Origin: Laccaria trichodermophora
Lineage: Eukaryota > Basidiomycota > Agaricomycetes > Agaricales > Hydnangiaceae
Assembly (NCBI GenBank): GCA_018417955.1
Contig: JACTVC010000003.1
Location: 1,674,001-1,738,000 of the forward strand
DNA length: 64,000 nt
Direction: 5' to 3'
The notes under the pieces were generated by a model. That model did not search any database and was not told the origin of the DNA. It worked only from the letters and a program-made list of their open reading frames with translations. The position numbers were made by a program, and so were the translations under genes. Below, piece after piece: positions 46,201 through 55,669 of this stretch. How positions within the stretch are numbered: the stretch's first letter is position 1; each line of letters starts with the position of its first letter.

Positions 46201-47382
46201 CAAACGGACAATGACCTTCAAAGAATCTCAGCTCTCCAGATGGTATCGTCAATTGTCAATAAAAAAGTGGACGGTATGTCTCTTCAATACTGAAACCATT
46301 TCTTGTCAATGTTCGGCTTCCCAGATCTATCCTCGTTTTTGAGTGATAAGCTTGATGTTTATTGGCCACGGGAAGTTGGCGACGTCACCCGCCCTGTAGA
46401 AAGTCGCCGCCGGGCCATACAGTCATGGCTTTGGGTCAGCACTTCCATTTACGTTAATTGCTAACAGCGCTTAGTATGAGCTCCAGATGTCAAAAGCGCT
46501 CATCGTACGGAATCATTCATCGGCTCTGAGTTTCTCCGAACGATTGTTCCAAGTTTTTGGTGATGAAGCTGTCGGCTGGGATGCTGCAAAAGCTTGCGGC
46601 GAGATCCCCGGTACGGACACAATTTTAACAAAAAGGAATCACGCCGTCATCAAGGTGGAACTCTTTATCATCCACCATGAGTAGCGCCTGATCGCCGTTC
46701 TTGGTAGATCCTATATTCTCAAAAATACGTGAATGCCATCCTTCCTCGACTCATGGAAGGGGCAAAGTCTTCCAGCAGTAAGTGCTACACAAGCCATGAT
46801 TACTCTACGATCTGACTTGGGATGACAGGGTCTAACGAGCAAGCAGCATACCTTGTCGCCCTCACTTCTTTAATCAAATCTACTCCCAAAGGGACATACG
46901 TCCACGAAATGCCTTTGGTACGCACTTTACTGCTTCAATAGAACGTGGGAGCAATCTGATTTAAAAGTACAGCTCATCCCCTTGTTGCTTCAAAGTCTGG
47001 ACCTACCCGATGCGAACATTCGGTCCAACGTCATTGGGACTTTTCTCGCTGTGGCTGAAGGGGAGACACCTGACAAAAATTTGGTTTCTGAGCACAGCAG
47101 CACACTCGTCACATCTATGCTCAAGAATAGCATGGTGTCCGAAATGGCCACGACGGTTTGCCTGATATCTCTCTGAACCTCACGCATGTCACTGAATTTG
47201 TGAAATCCATTCAGAGAGTAAGAGTTTTAGCTTTGCAATATCTCGGACTCTTGCCCAACATCGTGCGGTATGATGTGCTACATCCTCAAAAGCCCCTGGT
47301 ACTGCGCGAATTAGCCAAAGTGCTTGACGACCCAAAACGCACAGTACGCAAGGAAGCGGTAAATGCCAGGACAAATTGGTAG
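43239..47382 (+). CDS. MMS19: MMS19, HEAT-repeat adaptor of cytosolic iron-sulfur cluster assembly
   Basis: MMS19 delivers Fe-S clusters, within the CIA targeting complex, to DNA repair and replication proteins such as XPD and polymerases. The N-terminus reads MESTERLVRTWMASDRDEE, then NNRTTLINIVKALGEYL. The N-terminal MMS19 domain has VRVLTPFYCGKLDDSETIVP, FCYFPITFRPPPNDPYGI and DLRAALR. HEAT-type helices continue throughout. The C-terminal domain ends with VRVLALQYLGLLPNIVRYD, LRELAKVLDDPKRTVRKEAV and NARTNW at 47382. Many exons. The first intron seems to use a GC donor (43300 or 43315, acceptor 43366). If it is not spliced, translation could start at ATG 43360 instead. Exons between 46.0 and 47.2 kb are short and only roughly placed. 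Confidence 0.88.
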
Positions 47383-47601
47383 GCCTTACCCTGAAAAACA
47401 AAAGGCTTTCGGTTGACAACGTTTTTAAGGTTCAAGTACAATGGATAGCGGAGTAGTGCTTGCAAACTCCATCTAGTGTTGCTCGGTGTATATATACTTG
47501 TGGGTATTACAATACGGAGAACTAATGCGACCGATATGCTGGAGAGATTAATGCACAAGGGGGAAAGAATTACATTAAATAGTGTCCCACAATCGCCAAA
47601 A

Positions 47602-48981
47602 CTACCGCGCCATTATAGCCTGGGTTTTGAGAGCGGCGTCAGCTAGCGCAAGCTCGAAAGCAAGCAAGTGTTCCTGCACGATTTTCCTTCCGTCGATCCT
47701 CTTCATTCCGGCCATCTTGGTGGGAGTGGAAATAGCGTCGTTCCCATCGCCGTCTATAATCCCTGCTTCCCATCTATCAATTCGTATGCGACTACGCTCA
47801 GCGTTGTCCCAATCCATCCTCCATCCTCCAATCTTGTTCTTGAGCGATCGAATCTTCCTTCCAGCGTCCGTTGTAGCGGCACCGTTAACTTGTGCCTGTT
47901 CTGATATTGTAGATAGTGATGTGACGAGTGATGTAGTAAATGATCGAAGGTGTGCGAGTTGGGGTATCGTCTTTGCAGGCGTCGGTGGCCCATTGATAGG
48001 TGGAGGCGCAGGGAAGGCGTCCTTTATGGGGGATCTGACTGGCTCATCGTCGTCATCCTCATCACCTAAACGTCTATCTGGGTCCAATTCCCAATCATGG
48101 GAGTGTGAGAGGTTGTGTGGCGACATGGGTTGTTCCTCTTCGACAGGATCAAGGTGCCTCGCATCGCCGCGTTGCACTTCTTGCGTCGAATGCGATTCTG
48201 AAAAATCGTCCACGTCCGGCAGCTCGTCCAGTCGCCCCAGCACATCACTGCCCCCTACCTCACCCGCAATCTTCCTAAACTCGCGCTCGTACTCTAACAG
48301 CTCGCGTAATTGGCTTTCCCGATCTCTCACGGATTCATTCATGCGGCGAATAACGTCCGATGCGATGCGTTCAAGGGCGGGCTGTTGCGAGGTACCATCG
48401 GTATCGAGCTTCCGAAGATGGTTGAGGAATTTGTCAGTGGACTCGAGGTTTTGGGACAACACTTGCATCGCGTCCTGCTCGGGTTTTTGTTGCTTAGGAC
48501 GCGTGCGCACGAATGTTGGGCTTTCAAAAACGGGGTCGTAGTCCGGATATGAGTCAGATACTTCTGGAGATGCCTCACGGAAGGATGTCGCGCCAGAGTG
48601 CGATGCGAGTCCGTCTGCAAGTGACGGAACATCGGCGTCGTCGACAACGAGATGTACACCGGGTTCCAGCTCGCGGTGATCAACTGGATCGTCTATACCT
48701 TCTGCGCCTTCGTCAAATTCTATTCCAAACTCATCGGCGAGAAGCTTTGAGCCTGAGGATGGCTCTGGCATGAGAGCTACTGCGAGTTCGTGTGCTAATG
48801 AGTGGTGGCGACCATTAGATGGTTCGTCGTCGACTACATTGGGGATCGCGGATGGTGGGCGTAAGGAGGCGGTAGAACGTCGGTTGGATATGGATTGTCG
48901 CGAGGGAGAATTGCGGGATGACGAGGAAGTTGAGAAGTGAGAGTTTATAAAAGGATCGCCTTTTGAACCGTAGGAATGCAT
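47602..48981 (-). CDS. Conserved-looking hypothetical protein, single exon, coiled-coil C-terminus
   Basis: An uninterrupted open frame gives 459 residues from the ATG at 48981 (MHSYGSKGDPFINSHFS). The frame extends 34 residues further upstream, but that part is Cys-rich and unlike the rest. The N-terminal half is Ser/Asp-rich and disordered. A helical segment follows: QDAMQVLSQNLESTDKFLN and the charged RMNESVRDRESQLRELLEYE, then EREFRKIAGEVGGSDVLGRL. The C-terminal part, with RKIRSLKNKIGGWRMDWDNA and GRKIVQEHLLAFELALADAA, looks structured. No domain was recognised. Clean frame, length and composition argue for a real gene. It is convergent with MMS19 (219 bp). Confidence 0.75.
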   Translation of the reverse strand: MHSYGSKGDPFINSHFSTSSSSRNSPSRQSISNRRSTASLRPPSAIPNVVDDEPSNGRHHSLAHELAVALMPEPSSGSKLLADEFGIEFDEGAEGIDDPVDHRELEPGVHLVVDDADVPSLADGLASHSGATSFREASPEVSDSYPDYDPVFESPTFVRTRPKQQKPEQDAMQVLSQNLESTDKFLNHLRKLDTDGTSQQPALERIASDVIRRMNESVRDRESQLRELLEYEREFRKIAGEVGGSDVLGRLDELPDVDDFSESHSTQEVQRGDARHLDPVEEEQPMSPHNLSHSHDWELDPDRRLGDEDDDDEPVRSPIKDAFPAPPPINGPPTPAKTIPQLAHLRSFTTSLVTSLSTISEQAQVNGAATTDAGRKIRSLKNKIGGWRMDWDNAERSRIRIDRWEAGIIDGDGNDAISTPTKMAGMKRIDGRKIVQEHLLAFELALADAALKTQAIMAR

Positions 48982-49110
48982 CTTTTCAGTGGCAAAGCAG
49001 TGAAGTAGTAATGAACAACCAGTCGTTTTATGTAAGCATCGCGTCTCAACGCCTTGCAACTCATTTGCAACCATTTCAGTCATTCGACGTGAAGTTGTCA
49101 GTTGAACTTA

Positions 49111-50024
49111 TTCAGCAGCACGTCTCCCTACTGCAAACACTTCCCCACCCTGTACGCCAACTGCACCTGCAAAAAGTCTATCTCCTTCACCCTCCACAAT
49201 AAACTTTCCAAACCCATGAGTGCCCACAACTACATGGATATATAAAAGTATCACGATAAACAGGATATATCATAGACAAACGTTACCTGCTGGTAACCCT
49301 CGGGTCTGCGTTTTAGGATCTTTGTTTGCCCCCAGCATGTACCTAATGGCTTGAAAGAGCGCCGATAGGTTGGCACTGTTGCAAATGGACATGAGCAGAC
49401 CGAGCCTAGCTATATTGATCAGAAACGTGGATGCGAGGTGCAAACGATGGACCAAAGTGCTCACTGCAAAGGAGAAGGCCGATTCACGTCAAATCTTTGA
49501 CTGGATTGCAGCCATTGAGCTCCAATTTGGAATGCACACAGCCCCGTTACGAGAGGAACAACAACGGGAGCAACGTGCTTTCCGAGGGAAGCTGTTGTCG
49601 TTAGGACAACTCGTCGGCGACACAGACATAGCAGAGGAGAGCCGCCATCATGCCAAAGATGGCGATTGCGGTCGCGCCACCGACGAGAAGCGCCCTTGGT
49701 AACACGCCTCGGCTCTTGCCCTTCGTTGAGCATCGTTAGGTGGCTGGAAGCGATTGTCGGGCTCTCTGAATTCGTTGAAGCCTCCTGGGTTATAAACAGG
49801 CTGATACGGCTGCTCCATGGGAGTACAAGGGGCAATACAAAAGATGCAGGCTGAAGTTACGGGCTGGACTGGCTTTTTTATAGAACGTATGTGACTGATT
49901 GACACCTTATCCATGGTAAACGGCCAGGTAGCGGTGAAAAGGCGCAAAGGTTGAGATTTATCTAGGCGAGGACCTGGACTGTTCAAGTGCCTCAATGAAG
50001 TCATGATGGTCGAAATTGATAAGA
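49111..50024 (-). pseudogene. Shrunken copy of the multi-pass membrane-protein gene at 55670-57854
   Basis: Blocks of this region match the intact gene in order. 49111-49215 corresponds to 55690-55790, the last codons. 49216-49265 corresponds to about 55894-55946. 49320-49850 corresponds to about 57300-57850, and 49850-50024, promoter included, to about 57850-58073. The intervening coding sequence, about 1.35 kb in the intact copy, is deleted. The 5' part still reads MEQPYQPVYNPGGF and PDNRFQPPNDAQRRARAE. After that the frame is lost: RALLVGGATVIALFGMM of the intact copy has no continuous counterpart. It is a non-functional relic that retains an apparent promoter. Confidence 0.85.
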
Positions 50025-50029
50025 ATGGG

Positions 50030-50640
50030 CTGTTCTTCCCACCACATCGGCGCGGCTGCGTACCCCTGATGCCGCTGGACCTGTGGGTGTTCGTGTAGCT
50101 GAACTTCTGGGTGTTCGTGTAACTGGACTTGTGGATGCTCGTGCAACTGAACCTGTGAGAGCTCGTGCGCTATACTTGTGGGTGTTCGTGGAGCTGGGTT
50201 TGCGTGTGTTCATGAAACTGAACTTGGGGGAGCTCATGCAACTGTACCTCCGGCATCTGTATCTGTTGCTGTTGCTGGTATTGTTGGCCCTGCTGCTATT
50301 GCTGTCGATACTTCTGCCGTTGTTACCCCTCCAGTTCACATCGGCGCCGGCGCGGCTGCTGCGCACCCCTGATGCGGGTGTTCGTGCAGCCGGACCTGCT
50401 GGTGTTCGTGAAGCTGGACCTGGACTTGTGGGAGTTCGTGCAACTGCTGTGAGAGCTCGTGGAGCTGGACTTGTGTTTGCACATGCAGCTGAACCTGCGG
50501 AAGCTCATGCAGCTGTACCTCCGGCATTTGTATTTGCTGATGCTGCCGCAGGTATTGTTGTCCCTGTTGATACTGTCGTTGATACCCCTCCAACTCCCTC
50601 TGCTGGTGGCCCATCAATGTTCCACTGATGCTCCTGCCCC
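50030..50640. repeat. 24-bp minisatellite and larger duplication, codes for QVQLHEHP-like units on the minus strand
   Basis: A 24-bp unit of the type CTGGACTTGTGGGTGTTCGT (plus strand) is repeated with variation, for example at 50080-50215 and 50395-50500. On the minus strand units read QVQLHEHP, EVQLHEHP, QVQLHELP, QVRLHEHP. The array and its flank (GCGGCTGCG..CACCCCTGATG) occur twice, starting near 50050 and 50350, so a ~300-bp block was also duplicated. Open frames of 120-180 codons exist on both strands as a side effect. Minus frames join Gln-rich sequence (QYQQGQQYLRQHQQIQ), suggesting descent from a Gln-rich protein. Confidence 0.75.
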
Positions 50641-50936
50641 ATCTGTTGCGCCTGCTCCATCTGCGCCGTAAACAACCCCTCCCCATGCTGATGCTGACAC
50701 TGCTGATAATTCTCAACAGCCTGATACCCACCATCAAAGGGTAGAACCATGTCCAGGCCTTGCATAGGAGACGGGACCTGAACCTGCATGGGTGGCTGGA
50801 CCTGCACAGGCAGCTGAAGAGGCGACGGTAAGGGAGCAGGGTGGGGAGATGGGCGACGCTGACGGAGGAGTGGGCTGGGCTTGGGTTTGTGGTGGGGGTT
50901 CTTCAACACGTTACCAACTGCAAATGTTTTAGACAT
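50505..50936 (-). CDS. Gln/Pro-rich open frame, possible gene fragment
   Basis: A 143-codon minus frame with a biased composition: KNPHHKPKPSPLLRQRRPSP, PVQVQPPMQVQVPSPMQ, then QAVENYQQCQHQHGEGLFTA and QMEQAQQMGQEHQWN. It continues toward the minisatellite in a shifted frame. Such Gln-rich low-complexity stretches are typical of fungal transcription factors, but no DNA-binding domain is visible. It abuts the broken end of the NEO1 fragment at about 50945, so it is more likely a piece of a shuffled gene than a complete one. Confidence 0.3.
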   Translation of the reverse strand: MSKTFAVGNVLKNPHHKPKPSPLLRQRRPSPHPAPLPSPLQLPVQVQPPMQVQVPSPMQGLDMVLPFDGGYQAVENYQQCQHQHGEGLFTAQMEQAQQMGQEHQWNIDGPPAEGVGGVSTTVSTGTTIPAAASANTNAGGTAA

Positions 50937-50944
50937 GGAAGCCT

Positions 50945-51720
50945 CACCTTGTACAATCTGTTGATCTCCAGATCCGACAGTCCAACTTTCGTCTCTGGGT
51001 GACTCGTATTCATAACGGCGCGCGTTTCAGCACCGGTGTACATGACAAAACCAACGGCAGATCCAGCAGTGAGTACGGTATTTGACCGGCGGACGTTCTC
51101 CGCCGTTAGCGGCGAAACGGAGGGCGGCAAGTCATTGCCATTCCTAGCCAAAGGCATGGGTGGCTTGTTCAAAGTAAAAGTCCCTATGAAAGAATATATC
51201 CTTGATTGGTGCATCAGCTGAAATACAAATCAGAAAAGCAGTCTTTGATAACTTGGAAAACACACCGTATATCTCCACATCCAGCCTAACTAAATCCTCC
51301 TCATCCAGCTTCTGGCATTCCGGAACAGCAACACGCAACTTCCAGTCCGTCTCACCGTCCAGTTGGCCTGTGCGTATAAAAGACGTCCCTGATGCGTCCA
51401 AAGTGCGAAGGAGGATGAAGTCGGCAGGAACGCGCTGATTCTTCTCCAAGTGAACGAGGTCACCCACGCGGAGAGATGAAGAGGACACAGAACGCCTGCT
51501 TGCGTGCAGTGTGTTTAGATACACCTCCTCCAACGAAGACTCGTCATGCGTGGTGGGTCCATCGAGGACGAGCGTTGGCAATTGGCTTCCCTATCTCGCA
51601 GGTGTCGTTTGTGGTCGTCATAGGCTTCCTTCCCCATGATAACACACAGGACAAAGGCGAGTGGGGCGATATAACTGACTATGACGGTGTGGCACCTAGA
51701 CGGGGGATCGGTCATGACTT
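50945..51720 (-). pseudogene. Fragment of a NEO1-type P4-ATPase (aminophospholipid flippase)
   Basis: On the minus strand, successive segments match the actuator region of NEO1 flippases: YIAPLAFVLCVIMGKEAYDD with HKRHLRDREANCQR, then SLRVGDLVHLEKNQRVPADF, FIRTGQLDGETDWKLRVAVP, ECQKLDEEDLVRLD, TFTLNKPPMPLARNG, AGSAVGFVMYTGAETRAVMN and TSHPETKVGLSDLEINRLYK. The DGET motif of the A domain is present. The phosphorylation site (DKTG), ATP-binding domain and later membrane segments are absent. A 1-nt frameshift follows REANCQR (about 51580) and a 2-nt loss follows PIKD (about 51190). The N-terminal end before YIAPLA is also decayed. Intact proteins have over 1,000 residues, so this is a dead fragment. 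Confidence 0.85.
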
Positions 51721-52480
51721 GAACGAACATATTCCACTGGCACAGCTGCTACTATTTCAGCATATGTGGCCTGGTGCGCTGCTGAGAGGGTGGGGTTGTG
51801 GGAATGAATGGGCAGTTACTCACCGGTCATTGCTTTCGATCTATGCCTCGGAAGACATGGGTTTCTTCAAAGGTGGTCACACCCATTGTGACGCTATTTC
51901 TTGTCCAAGTCCGAAACTGTTGCCCTCACCGAAACCTTCAAGTTTAAAGGAATAGCCACGGTTTCATTATGGATAGCCTCAATGTCTACGGTAAGTGAGG
52001 TACTGTTCAATTCACAAAAACTATTTCGCAACAATCTTTCTAACGGTTTTGTTTCAGGTGAGGACTCGGACATCGAGAATGATACTGTTGACGGCGTCGA
52101 TCGCTACGGTGAGTACATAGGGCTAGATTTTTTCTTTGAGCCACGGCATGTATTCGAATATTCAAGTGTGGAAATATGTATCCATGCTGTGGCTCTCTCT
52201 CGTGCTTTTATCTCTGGTTTAGTCAATGTCCTGAAACCTACTGATATTTTATTTCCTTGTAGGAAGCCACACTATGATTGGCTTTGAATCTGATAGTCAG
52301 TAGAATTCAATCAAATTTCTGGCCACTGCGATGTGTTGCGAATATTCAGGGTGTGGAAATTCGCTTCACATGAGTGGTCTGCTTCTCATCAGGTTATATG
52401 ATACTAACTGGCATTTTTATACAGGAGTTGGATCAAGTCCAGTCAGTGGAAGTGTTGTACGCAACCACCCTGCGACCACC
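51721..52480. other. Interval of unclear origin upstream of the Crinkler-type gene
   Basis: About 760 bp. The left half may contain badly decayed remains of the NEO1 N-terminus. The right half should hold the promoter of the gene starting at 52481. A frame at 51901-52287 includes SGEDSDIENDTVDGVD but no recognised domain. Confidence 0.35.
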
Positions 52481-54992
52481 ATGCCTGCCACTCCCATCAG
52501 GCTCAATTGCGTTATTGACGATGAACGTGACGTTTTTGTTGTTTCCGTTGGCCCACAGGAAACAATTAGTGATCTGAAGAAACAAATAAAACGCGAACGA
52601 AGGAACCGTATACCGGAGCGCGTTGATACTCCTACGTTACAGCTCTGGAAGCCAGTGAGTACCATCGACGAGCTGCTGATATGCGAAATGATTTTGCTTT
52701 TGTCAGTCAAAGGCTGACATTGATGCCGGTCGAGAGGACACTCTCGTTGCACGTATCAGATCACTGGGATCTGATATATCGGAATTTGCAGCCAGATTAG
52801 ACGGGCATAAGACTGTCTCCAGTATCTTCTCGGATGAGCCCCTCAACAGCCAGATCCACATTATCGTCAGGATTCCAGATGCCGGTGAGCCGCTTATGCT
52901 CGTGAATGCCGTTCATTCTAACTGCCGTTCCACCACCCATCCACCCATCTCCGCCGCTTCTTCATGCATTCCTGCCGGCCATTTATCTTCTTCCCGATCC
53001 CCATTAAATATGAATGTGTTATCATTCTGGGTGCCATTGCCTTGTACCTCTCACCCTCGCATACACGTTCTCCAACACCAGCAGAGCCTCCTTTTAAACG
53101 AGCTCATTTTGATGATTCACTACAGACCCCACCTAAGGCGCAAGCAGGAACAATTCAAACTAATAGTAGGTGATGTACCTTCAACTGTGGATGACTTTGT
53201 GCATAGTTTTCATTAGATTCACCCCCACGCCTCACCCACCAGCAGATGAAAACTATAATGGCTGAAGCACTTGCAGGCTTTGAGAAGTATTTTGCACTCT
53301 TGGCTTCTGGGGAGTTGGATACACGACTCAATTCGATAAGACCTGAAGGCAAACTTGCAGAGTTAGGGCTGAATCTACTCCTCAACCCAATTCTTCTCCT
53401 TCACGACCTTGGCAGCTATCTCGATCACAAGCGAATCAATGATTTATTCAGGCCCAATAGTGATGGAGACTGTACTATAACGTTTGTGGTGCTGCATAGT
53501 TTTGAAAACAGTTATAATCTTACTCCCCCCTTCTAGCCATCTGTTTGGTGTCTCTGGCTCAGGTAAAACACGGCTTGCGCTTGACGGCCTTTGTTGTCAT
53601 TGGGGCTTTTATGTTTCATGCAGGACTATAGTAGGTACAGCATCTGGCTCCAATGACTTCATGGTAGCGACCAAAATGCTGCAGTCTACGAGTAGTTGGC
53701 ATGCAGACCCTCCGGACTCATTCAGCAAGAGGACTGCTGCTCGCCGCATCTTTGCTATGTTGCTGTGTGCACGCTTTGTTATCCTGGCACAACTTGTGAA
53801 ACAATTTTCTGCCAAAACAAATATTGCAGACGCTCGTCGCCGATGGGTCCTTGCTCAAGTTTTACCTCCCCGTCTGGAGGGACAGACTGAAGACCTCTTC
53901 GTCACGGTGCTTCGGGCTTTTCGAAATGCTGATACTGAGATTATGCTCAGAATTGCTAATGAGTTATGGCATGACATCACGACCATAAGGAAAGATTTGT
54001 TTCCTGAAGGAAAGAAGGGCTTTTTCATCGTCATTGACGAGGCACAGGTGGCTGCCAACAAACTCAACTGCTTTCCCTCTACATCAGGGAGTGTGCTGCA
54101 CCCCATTCTTCGTGAAATGGTTCAGTTATTCCAATCAAGTCGCATCTTCAATAAAATTATTCTTTCGGGAACTGGCCTGTCCATGGGAATGGTGGGGGAT
54201 GCAACAGGTGGTCTTTCTGCGAAAGCGGTGCCAACACTGGTCCAGCAAGTGTTCTCTAACATTGGGTGTTTCAAGGGGCAGGATCCCACTCAAGAGGCTT
54301 ATATTCGTCGGTATCTCACTCTCTCTGATAATGACATCTCAGATAAGCGATTGTTGGAGCGCATGAAGGTCTGGTTTTCTGGCCGGTATGCCTATTAGTA
54401 GGTGCTACAAAATGTCTTCTCATCAATTATAGCTATCGCTTGACGGCGAGCCTTATTGAGATCTTCCTCCACTCGGAAGATGTCCCGCGCCACCGTGTCC
54501 TCACCTCGTTCGCTGAGCGCTTGACAGGATTCAAAATTACCGATGCAATCGAACTCGAGGCTGGTGAACAAGAAATTTCTCCCGATTTGGATATAAAGAT
54601 CAAAACCTATCGACCGCTCACTGAATTGAGCCGCCTTTTTGAAGAGCAAGGATTATCAGAAAGTCCGTGTAATCTCTCTTTTACTGATTTGTGTGCCAAC
54701 CGTGTATTTGATAGGAATGCCTCTGATAAATTGCCTGACCGATGCTCTTTTGCGATGGACTATAGGAAGTGAACTAACGGCCATTCCCATTGAAAACCAC
54801 ATGCACAACCTGATTGCCCTGGGTGTTGGCTTTTTGGCTGAGATGCCATCTATGTTTTTGGAAGATAATGTGAATGCTTCTGTATCCATTTCCGAACCAT
54901 TGGTGGTTCTCTCTCTCAGGTCGATTTTTGAAATACAGAGATGGACGACGATGCAGTGGCAGATGACTAATGCAGTGGCCACTGGCAGATGA
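52481..54992 (+). CDS. Crinkler-type protein: ubiquitin-like header plus P-loop NTPase, C-terminally short
   Basis: It starts MPATPIRLNCVIDDERDVF. The header runs through VGPQETISDLKKQIKRE to TLQLWKP, then KADIDAGRED, SSIFSDEPLNSQIHIIVRIP, the ubiquitin-like N-domain seen in fungal Crinkler (CRN) proteins. A linker with AEPPFKR follows. The NTPase has Walker A HLFGVSGSGKTRLALDG (about 53537-53587), Walker B FFIVIDEAQVAANK (about 54020-54065), the motif IILSGTGLSMGM and a region ending ISEPLVVLSL. The stop is at 54992, about 20 residues later. CRN proteins usually carry an effector (often nuclease or kinase) domain there, and none is visible. Introns were inferred at 52653-52706, about 52884-53078, 53167-53217, 53480-53535 and two more; all keep the frame. 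Truncation by a rearrangement is likely, because a xylulokinase fragment begins within 20 bp. Confidence 0.75.
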
Positions 54993-55004
54993 CTAGGACA
55001 TTTT

Positions 55005-55571
55005 GCAATGCGTCCAAGAAGCGATGAAGGCACCAGGAGGAAACAAGGGATATCCTGGCAGTTGCACGGTTTATAGCGCGTCCGGATATCTTTTCAGGTG
55101 TAGTTCGTTAGCAAGAGAATACAACAGTGATCGTTATCGCCCTAGATATCTGGTTACCAGTGAATTGTTCATAGGCTCTACCGCCGGTCAGGTCTTTAGC
55201 CGTTGACCCGCAATGGTCGTGGATGAGTCCTGCCAGGTGGGCGAATTGTGTAGGGAAAACGCCGAGGGAAAGAGTTACAAAGCGAAGCGATTGAGAAGGA
55301 TTCAAGCCAGAAACAAGTAGTTCTGCACAGTCAGTCCAAAAGACTGAGCCATGTTGCGGATCGGAAATATGAAATTGATTCTAACCCAGGGCAAAGGTCT
55401 TTCGGTTCTTTGAGAACTCCACAAGCGGTTGCATGGAGAGGCAGACCAGTGTCAAAGTGTACAGACACGTCATGGCGGCGACGGGTATAAATTATCATGT
55501 TGATCGATTATAACAGCTTTCACCTGTTGCGTTGAGAAATTGAGACCAAGGAAGGGTGGGTCGGAAGACAT
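55005..55571 (-). pseudogene. 5' fragment of D-xylulokinase (FGGY kinase)
   Basis: From ATG 55571 the minus strand reads MSSDPPFLGLNFSTQQVKAV, the FGGY N-terminal strand with its phosphate-binding Thr. Then HFDTGLPLHATACGVLKEP occurs, and later, in other frames, SVFWTDCAELLVSGLNPSQS, CGSTAKDLTGGRAYEQFTGN, and ARISLVSSW near 55030. These are parts of the FGGY_N domain of xylulokinase (XKS1 type) in correct order. Frame changes and missing stretches (for example the ISGSAQQHG block before VFWTD) show it is broken. The whole C-terminal domain is absent. The left end coincides with the 3' end of the Crinkler-type gene, which marks a rearrangement junction. Confidence 0.75.
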
Positions 55572-55669
55572 GACGAACCTGTTACTCAGGAGGCTATGTA
55601 AGTCTGCAGGATGGCATTTTGAAGTTGGCATCTCACATTGCGCAGATCCTCTCATACAGTACAAGCAGT

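Noticed and set aside
50083..50628. 181-codon plus-strand frame over the minisatellite
   Set aside because: A by-product of the 24-bp in-frame period. Leu/Ala/Val-rich composition with no domain. The minus-strand reading fits flanking Gln-rich sequence better.
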